From contig NZ_JAGSOV010000045.1 in assembly GCF_023898865.1 (NCBI RefSeq), forward strand, positions 23,852 to 87,851: a DNA stretch of 64,000 nucleotides, given 5' to 3'. The notes beneath the pieces were generated by a model. It saw nothing but the letters and a program-made list of their open reading frames with translations. It was not told the origin of the DNA and did not search any database. The translations under genes were made by a program, and so were the position numbers. Numbering within the stretch: the first letter of the stretch is position 1; each line of letters begins with the position of its first letter. Shown piece by piece: positions 59,160 through 64,000 of the stretch. The DNA is from Pseudonocardia humida (GTDB lineage: Bacteria; Actinomycetota; Actinomycetes; Mycobacteriales; Pseudonocardiaceae).

Positions 59160-59977
59160 CCGACAACGACGAGCCCGAGTACGCGACGGCGCTGGGCGCG
59201 TCCAGCCTGGAGAAGATCACCCTGCTCGGCCACGACCTGGCCGAGGACGTGATGGGCAGCGTCGGGTTCGGCGAGCTGTCGTTCTGGCTGGCCACCCAGC
59301 GCCGCCCGAGCCCCGGCGAGACGCGGGTGTTCGAGGCCGTGCTGGCCGCGCTGGCCGACCACGGCTTCACCCCGACCGCGATCGTCAGCCGGCTCACCCT
59401 GCTCTCGGCCCCCGACTCGATCCAGGGCGCGCTGGCCGCGGGCCTGCTCGGCGGCGGGTCGCGGTTCCTCGGGGTCACCGAGGACTGCGGCCGGTTCCTG
59501 CACGACGTGCTGGGCGCGGTCCGGGCGGACGGGGGCGAGCTGCCCACCGACGACGCAGGCTGGGACGCGCTGGCCCTGGAGACCGTGCGCGCGCAGCGCG
59601 CCGCGAAGCGCTTCGTCCCCGGCCTGGGCCACCACGTGCACAAGCAGGGCGACCCGCGGACCCCGCGGCTGATGGCGATCGCCCGCGAGGAGGACCTCTT
59701 CGGACCGCACCTGCGGCTGTTCGAGGCCATCGGACGGGTGCACCACGAGGTGCTCGGTCGTACGCTGCCGCTCAACGGCGCCGGCGTGTGCGGCGCGGCG
59801 CTGGCCGACCTCGGGCTGCCGCTGGAGCTGCTGCGCGGGTTCGCACTGCTGGCCCGCACCGCCGGGTTGATCGGCCAGCTCGCCGAGGAGCTGCGCCACC
59901 CGGTGGCCAACGAGATCTTCCTGTCGGTGGACCTCAACAACCGGTCCGTCGACCCCGACCCGTACCAGCCGGAGTGA
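59156..59977 (+). CDS. Citryl-CoA lyase-like (citrate synthase C-domain)
   Basis: The 273-residue protein resembles the C-terminal domain of citrate synthase, as in citryl-CoA lyases: VPGLGHHVHKQGDPRTPRLM has the His pair and Asp-Pro-Arg of the citrate synthase GFGHxVYKxxDPR motif, and LPLNGAGVCGAALADLGLP a second binding piece. It would cleave a 3-hydroxy-3-carboxyacyl-CoA to acetyl- or propionyl-CoA and an oxo-acid. It overlaps the CoA-transferase gene and is followed by a ring-cleavage dioxygenase at 13 nt. Confidence 0.8.
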   Translation: MTDNDEPEYATALGASSLEKITLLGHDLAEDVMGSVGFGELSFWLATQRRPSPGETRVFEAVLAALADHGFTPTAIVSRLTLLSAPDSIQGALAAGLLGGGSRFLGVTEDCGRFLHDVLGAVRADGGELPTDDAGWDALALETVRAQRAAKRFVPGLGHHVHKQGDPRTPRLMAIAREEDLFGPHLRLFEAIGRVHHEVLGRTLPLNGAGVCGAALADLGLPLELLRGFALLARTAGLIGQLAEELRHPVANEIFLSVDLNNRSVDPDPYQPE

Positions 59978-59990
59978 AGGACACCCACCG

Positions 59991-60881
59991 ATGGACACTG
60001 GCAGTTCGACGGACACTGGCATCCAGCTCGCCACCGAGGAGAACATCACCGAGCTCGCCACGCAGCGCTGGGCGACCGCCCACGACCCGCGCACCCGCGA
60101 GCTGCTGACCGCCCTCGTCCGCCACATCCACGACTTCGCCCGCGAGGTGCGGCTGACCGAGCCCGAGTGGATGGCCGCCATCCAGTGGCTCACCGCGACC
60201 GGGCAGATCAGCGACGAGAAGCGCGAGGAGTTCATCCTGGCCTCCGACGTGCTCGGGCTGAGCATGCTGGTCGTGCAGATGAACCACCGCTTCGACGAGG
60301 GCGCCACCCCGGCGACCGTGCTGGGCCCGTTCCACATCGAGGGCTCGCCCGAGCTGGGCTACGGCGAGGACATGTCCGACGGCCTGCCCGGCACCCCCCT
60401 CTACGTCACCGGCACCGTCCGCTCCCTGGACGGCACCCCGGTCCCCGGCGCGGTGCTCGACGTCTGGCAGGCCGACACCGACGGCGCCTACGAGTCGCAG
60501 ATCCCCGACATCGACGAGGCCCGCCTGCGCGCCAAGTACACGACCCGCGAGGACGGCACGTACTGCCTGCGCACGATCGCCCCGCTGGGCTACTCCATCC
60601 CGATGGACGGCCCGGTCGGCGCGCTCATCGGCACGACCGACATCAGCCACTTCCGGCCCGCGCACATCCACTTCCTGATCAACGTGCCGGGCTTCGAGCC
60701 GCTGATCACCCACCTGTTCCAGGCCGGCGCGCAGTACCTGGACAGCGACGTCGTGTTCGGCACCAAGCAGGAGCTCGTCGTCGAGTTCGTCGAGCGCGAG
60801 CCGGGCCCGACCCCGGACGGCGGCAAGTCCGACGAGCGCTGGTTCGAGGCCCGCTACGACTTCGTGCTGCAGCCGAAGTGA
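59991..60881 (+). CDS. Intradiol ring-cleavage dioxygenase (catechol/hydroxyquinol type)
   Basis: The 296-residue protein has the helical N-terminal domain of catechol dioxygenases (about 20-105) and the catalytic beta-sandwich: ATVLGPFHIEGSPE, VLDVWQADTDGAYESQ, PLGYSIPMDGPVG (iron-ligand Tyr) and RPAHIHFLINVPGF (two iron-ligand His). The fit is best to hydroxyquinol or catechol 1,2-dioxygenase, giving a maleylacetate or muconate product. It begins 13 nt after the lyase and overlaps the next gene. Confidence 0.9.
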   Translation: MDTGSSTDTGIQLATEENITELATQRWATAHDPRTRELLTALVRHIHDFAREVRLTEPEWMAAIQWLTATGQISDEKREEFILASDVLGLSMLVVQMNHRFDEGATPATVLGPFHIEGSPELGYGEDMSDGLPGTPLYVTGTVRSLDGTPVPGAVLDVWQADTDGAYESQIPDIDEARLRAKYTTREDGTYCLRTIAPLGYSIPMDGPVGALIGTTDISHFRPAHIHFLINVPGFEPLITHLFQAGAQYLDSDVVFGTKQELVVEFVEREPGPTPDGGKSDERWFEARYDFVLQPK

Positions 60882-61837
60882 GCATCAGGGCGGCGCGGAT
60901 CCACACGCCGGGCGAGCCGCCCGAGGTGTCCGACCGCGAGGCGCCGACGCCCGGCGAGGGCGAGGTACTCGTCGCGGTCACCGCCGCGCCGATCACGCCG
61001 CTCGACCTGCTGTGCGCGTCCGGGACGTCGTACTTCGGCGTCCCGGCGACGCCGTACGTGCCGGGTGTGCAGGGCGTCGGCGTGGTCGACGGCCGGGCGG
61101 TGTGGTTCCCCACCGACGCCGGCATGAAGCCCGGCGACGGCAGCATGCGCGGCGCCGCGGCCGTGCCGGAGGCCGACCTGGTGCGGCTGCCCGAGGGCGT
61201 CGACCCGGTCGAGCTGGCCGCGCTGGGCCTCTCCGCTGTCGCCGCGCACATGGCACTGACCTGGCGCGGCGGGTTGACCGCGGGCGAGCAGGTGATCGTG
61301 CTCGGCGCGGGCGGGGTGGTCGGCCAGGCCGCCGTGCAGCTGGCCCGCGCCGCGGGCGCCCGCCGGGTCGTCGCCGCGGCCCGGTCGCGGGATGCGCAGG
61401 CCAGGGCGGAGCAGGCGGGCGCGGACGCCGTCGTCGCGCTGGACACCGACGACGTCGCCGAGCTGGCCTCCCGGTTCACCGCGGCCGCCGACGGCCCCGT
61501 CGACCTGGTCCTCGACCCGCTGTTCGGGGTGCCCGCCGCCGCCGCGGCCCGCTGCCTGGGCACCGGCGGCCGGCTGGTGCACCTGGGCGGCTCGGCCGGC
61601 GAGACCAGCCCGCTCGACTCGTCGACGCTGCGCGGCAAGTCGCTCACCCTGCTCGGCTACACCAACAACGCGCTCACCCGCGAGCAGCGCGCCGGCGCGG
61701 TGGCCACCGTCGCCGCGCACGTCGCCCGCGGTGCCCTGACCGTCGCGCACGAGGTCGTGCCGCTGGAGGACGCCGCCGACGCCTGGCGGCGCCAGGCAGG
61801 CGGCCGGACGTCCGGCCGCATCGTGCTCACCCCCTGA
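60878..61837 (+). CDS. Quinone-oxidoreductase-like MDR protein
   Basis: The 319-residue medium-chain reductase has the GroES-like N terminus without zinc ligands, the nucleotide motif VLGAGGVVGQAAVQLARAAG, LVLDPLFGVPAAAAARCLG and the C-terminal GALTVAHEVVPLEDAADAW. This is the QOR-type branch, usually NADPH-dependent. In the context it may reduce a quinone or enone intermediate such as a maleylacetate precursor. GTG 60878 overlaps the dioxygenase stop. Confidence 0.87.
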   Translation: MSIRAARIHTPGEPPEVSDREAPTPGEGEVLVAVTAAPITPLDLLCASGTSYFGVPATPYVPGVQGVGVVDGRAVWFPTDAGMKPGDGSMRGAAAVPEADLVRLPEGVDPVELAALGLSAVAAHMALTWRGGLTAGEQVIVLGAGGVVGQAAVQLARAAGARRVVAAARSRDAQARAEQAGADAVVALDTDDVAELASRFTAAADGPVDLVLDPLFGVPAAAAARCLGTGGRLVHLGGSAGETSPLDSSTLRGKSLTLLGYTNNALTREQRAGAVATVAAHVARGALTVAHEVVPLEDAADAWRRQAGGRTSGRIVLTP

Positions 61838-61846
61838 GGAGTCCCG

Positions 61847-62878
61847 ATGACCGCGCTCCCCGTCCTGCCGACGTCGCTGGTCGGCAGCTACGCCCAGCCC
61901 GAGTGGCTGATCGACCGGGCCAAGCTGGCCGGGCGGTTCCCCCCGCGCGTGCGGGCCAAGGAGCTGTGGCGCATCGAGCCGGAGCTGCTCGCCGAGGCCC
62001 AGGACGACGCCACCGTGCTGGCGATCCGGGCCCAGGAGGAGGCCGGGCTGGACATCCTCACCGACGGCGAGATCCGCCGGGAGAGCTACTCCAACCACTT
62101 CGCCACCGCGCTGGACGGCGTCGACATCGACAACCCCGGCACCGCGCTGGATCGCAGCGGCCACCCCAACCCGGTGCCCCGCATCGTCGGCCCGATCTCC
62201 CGCCCGGCCCCGGTGCAGGTGCGCGACCTGGAGTTCCTGCGCGCCCACACCGACCGCACCATCAAGATCACGGTGCCGGGCCCGTTCACGATGTCGCAGC
62301 AGGCCCAGAACGACCACTACCCCGACGCCGAGGCGGCCGCGCACGGCTACGCGGCCGCGGTGAACGCCGAGATCCGCGACCTGTTCGCGGCCGGCGCCGA
62401 CATCGTCCAGATCGACGAGCCGTACCTGCAGGCCCGCCCCGACGCCGCCCGCGCCTACGGGCTCAGCGCCCTGAACGCCGCCCTCGAGGGCGTCACCGGC
62501 CGCACCGCGGTGCACCTGTGCTTCGGCTACGCGGCGATCATCCACGAGCGGCCCGAGGGCTACTCGTTCCTGCCCGAGCTGGCCGGCTGCCCGGTCGAGC
62601 AGATCTCCATCGAGACCGCGCAGTCCGGCCTCGACCTCGGCGTGCTGTCCGACCTCAGCGACAAGACGATCATCCTCGGCGTGGTCGACCTCTCCGACCC
62701 CGCGGTGGAGACCCCCGAGGTGGTCGCGGCGCGGGTGCGGCGGGCGTTCGACCGGCTGCCCCCGGAGCAGGTCGTGATCGCGCCGGACTGCGGGATGAAG
62801 TACCTGCCCCGGGAGTCGGCGTTCGGCAAGATGCGCGCCATGGCCGCGGCGGCCGAGGTCCTGCGCCGGGAGCTCTGA
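61847..62878 (+). CDS. Cobalamin-independent methionine synthase II-like protein
   Basis: The 343-residue protein matches the C-terminal catalytic domain of MetE: LVGSYAQPEWLIDRAKL, the zinc ligands in VHLCFGYAAI (His-x-Cys), and VIAPDCGMKYLPRESA (third ligand Cys). This short branch includes 5-methyl-THF transferases and also epoxyalkane:thiol transferases. It is part of the catabolic operon (9 nt from the previous gene), so a methyl-group transfer from a methoxy aromatic or a thiol-adduct step is more likely than methionine synthesis. That role is inference. Confidence 0.85.
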   Translation: MTALPVLPTSLVGSYAQPEWLIDRAKLAGRFPPRVRAKELWRIEPELLAEAQDDATVLAIRAQEEAGLDILTDGEIRRESYSNHFATALDGVDIDNPGTALDRSGHPNPVPRIVGPISRPAPVQVRDLEFLRAHTDRTIKITVPGPFTMSQQAQNDHYPDAEAAAHGYAAAVNAEIRDLFAAGADIVQIDEPYLQARPDAARAYGLSALNAALEGVTGRTAVHLCFGYAAIIHERPEGYSFLPELAGCPVEQISIETAQSGLDLGVLSDLSDKTIILGVVDLSDPAVETPEVVAARVRRAFDRLPPEQVVIAPDCGMKYLPRESAFGKMRAMAAAAEVLRREL

Positions 62879-63014
62879 TCGCCCGGCAGAACGACAGAAT
62901 CGTGGGTGACGTGGAGTGACCGCTCGCGCCCGCGAAGAGGTGATCGGCGTCGCCTCCCCGGCCCGACATCCTCTACGCTGAGTGACTCATCATGAGCAGA
63001 GGAGCGACCCACCG

Positions 63015-63809
63015 GTGACGGAACCGACCGACGACATCAACACCGATGTGCCGGGCGCGGCCCGCATCTGGAACTACTGGCTGGGCGGCAAGGACAACTA
63101 CGCGGCCGACCGCGACGCGGCCGAGGCCGCGCTGCAGTACTACGACATGGCCACGTTCGCCCGGCAGTCGCGGCAGTTCCTCAACCGGGTCGTGCGGTTC
63201 CTGGCCGGGGAGGCGGGCATCCGGCAGTTCCTCGACATCGGCACGGGCCTGCCCACCATGCAGAACACCCACGAGATCGCCCAGTCGATCGCGCCGGAGT
63301 CCCGGATCGTCTACGTCGACAACGACCCGATCGTGCTGGCGCACGCGCGGGTGCTGCTGCAGAACACGACCCCGGAGGGCGTCACCGCCTACGTCGAGGC
63401 CGACTACCACGACCCCGAGGTGATCATCGAGCGGGCGCGCGAGTTCCTGGACTTCGACCAGCCGATCGCGGTCATGTTCATGGGCGTGCTCGGGCACGCG
63501 AAGGGCTTCGAGGCCTCGCACGCGATCGTGGCGCGGGTGGTGGACGCGGTGCCGCCGGGCAGCTACCTGGCCGTGTGGGACGGCAACGACACCAACCCCG
63601 CCCTCAACGCCCTCGCCGAGAACTACGCGAAGTCCGGTGGCGTCCCCTACATCCAGCAGCCCGTCGAGCACATCCGCGGGTACTTCGCCGGGCTGGAGAT
63701 GGTCGAGCCCGGCCTGGTGCCGGTCACCGAGTGGCGGCCCGAGCCCGCGGAGATGGGCGCGGCCGGGTCCCTGCCCGAGACCACAGGCGGCGTGGCGCGC
63801 AAGCCCTGA
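63015..63809 (+). CDS. SAM-dependent methyltransferase, PF04672 family (copy 2)
   Basis: The 264-residue protein is a paralogue of the product at 15406: AARIWNYWLGGKDNYAADRD, FLDIGTGLPTMQNTHEIAQS and RIVYVDNDPIVLAHARVLL are nearly the same in both. GTG 63015 follows GAGGAG at 10 nt; GTG 62982 is possible. TACGCT at 62974 is a possible -10. Its substrate is unknown. The gene ends at the start of a structured stretch. Confidence 0.88.
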   Translation: MTEPTDDINTDVPGAARIWNYWLGGKDNYAADRDAAEAALQYYDMATFARQSRQFLNRVVRFLAGEAGIRQFLDIGTGLPTMQNTHEIAQSIAPESRIVYVDNDPIVLAHARVLLQNTTPEGVTAYVEADYHDPEVIIERAREFLDFDQPIAVMFMGVLGHAKGFEASHAIVARVVDAVPPGSYLAVWDGNDTNPALNALAENYAKSGGVPYIQQPVEHIRGYFAGLEMVEPGLVPVTEWRPEPAEMGAAGSLPETTGGVARKP

Positions 63810-63810
63810 T

Positions 63811-64000
63811 GCGCCACGAGGCGCTTCGTTATATCCCCGTTATAGACGGGAAGGACTCGGGAGGAGGTCCTTGGGTCTGATGGCTCACCTGGATCCGAAA
63901 GGTGAAGGGGACAGTAGCATGCCAGGAAAGCGGCAGTCATGCTCAGGCGTATGAGGTGACGTGCCGCGGGACCCGTGCGATATGGTGAAAGCTGGATTGC
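63811..64000 (+). ncRNA. Structured non-coding stretch, possible 5' part of a group II intron (window edge)
   Basis: No gene fits here. The sequence is purine-rich and shows many short hairpins: GCGCC-ACGA-GGCGC (63811-63824), CCCGT-TATAG-ACGGG, GGAC...GTCC, CACCT-GGATCCGAA-AGGTG and GCATG...CATGC, ending with GTGCGATATGGTGAAAGC. This texture is typical of group II intron domain I, and an insertion directly after a stop codon and hairpin recalls group IIC introns. GTGCG, the usual 5' end, occurs only near 63970, so the boundary is not clear. No reverse transcriptase is visible before the window ends. Confidence 0.45.

Noticed and set aside
63637..63954. A 105-codon frame at the window end
   Set aside because: Out of frame with the methyltransferase for most of its length and running into the structured stretch.
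1..64000. tRNA, rRNA, CRISPR arrays, insertion-sequence transposases, integrases
   Set aside because: I looked for their hallmarks (cloverleaf ends with CCA-adjacent T loops, direct-repeat arrays, transposase motifs, terminal inverted repeats) and saw none that I could support.

Overview
The window reads as a chromosome segment of a high-GC actinobacterium, most likely a Pseudonocardia-type member of the Pseudonocardiales. The reasons are the very high GC content with GC-ending codons, many GTG starts, stop/start overlaps such as GTGA and ATGA, several apparently leaderless GTG starts, and families typical of the group: GuaB1, PF04672 methyltransferases, a PIN-PhoH protein, and WYL, IclR and LacI regulators. 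The genus is inference. I see no rRNA, tRNA or CRISPR array.

Layout. 0-10.6 kb is housekeeping and small regulatory units: the tail of an L,D-transpeptidase, fumarase, a divergent WYL regulator/DinB pair with tandem operators, an ATP-dependent DNA ligase, a divergent thioesterase/MarR pair with a palindromic operator, a membrane protein with its winged-helix regulator, then guaB1 followed by coupled kynU-kynA (tryptophan to anthranilate). 10.8-15.3 kb is a compact ribosomal-peptide (RiPP) operon: two paralogous precursor peptides, an ATP-grasp maturase of the MvdC/MvdD type, a MauE-like membrane redox protein, a membrane-anchored thioredoxin-fold protein and an ABC exporter. 15.4-20 kb holds a PF04672 methyltransferase, PIN-PhoH, a DUF885 protein and a small secreted His-rich protein.

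20.2-31.3 kb looks like pentose/arabinoside utilisation: a LacI regulator, an ABC sugar importer and a GH127 beta-L-arabinofuranosidase, then (after a P-loop protein) an FAH-family enzyme and an NADP-type aldehyde dehydrogenase that fit the end of an oxidative pentose pathway. 31.3-36.2 kb is mixed metabolism and stress: an alcohol dehydrogenase pair, an SDR, a lipoprotein, a MazG-like protein and a transporter. 36.3-40.6 kb is an inositol-type operon (SDR, IolG-like, IolE-like) and a second LacI regulator; a nearly identical 16-bp palindrome sits before the operon and before the regulator gene. 40.6-42.1 kb has an extreme G/C homopolymer tract, a small membrane protein and a GntR/FCD regulator.

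42.2-45.0 kb is a lower-GC island with TTA codons: a two-TM protein, an HExxH-type peptide-modification enzyme with a probable C-terminal precursor-recognition domain, and a small ORF that could be its substrate. 45.1-46.8 kb has an iron-box-controlled substrate-binding lipoprotein and a Pro-rich membrane protein. 46.9-54.4 kb is a four-gene overlapping operon: SWIM zinc finger, MoxR AAA+ ATPase, DUF5682 and VWA. 54.5-62.9 kb has a LuxR regulator and an IclR-controlled catabolic cluster (amidohydrolase; CoA-transferase, citryl-CoA lyase-like, intradiol dioxygenase, quinone reductase-like, MetE-like) with matching operator palindromes. The window ends with a second PF04672 methyltransferase and a structured, non-coding-looking stretch that may be the 5' part of a group II intron.

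The strongest candidates for little-described biology are the two-precursor ATP-grasp operon with its thiol-redox pair, the HExxH island, and the SWIM-MoxR-DUF5682-VWA operon. All functions are inferred from reading the sequence; no database search was run.
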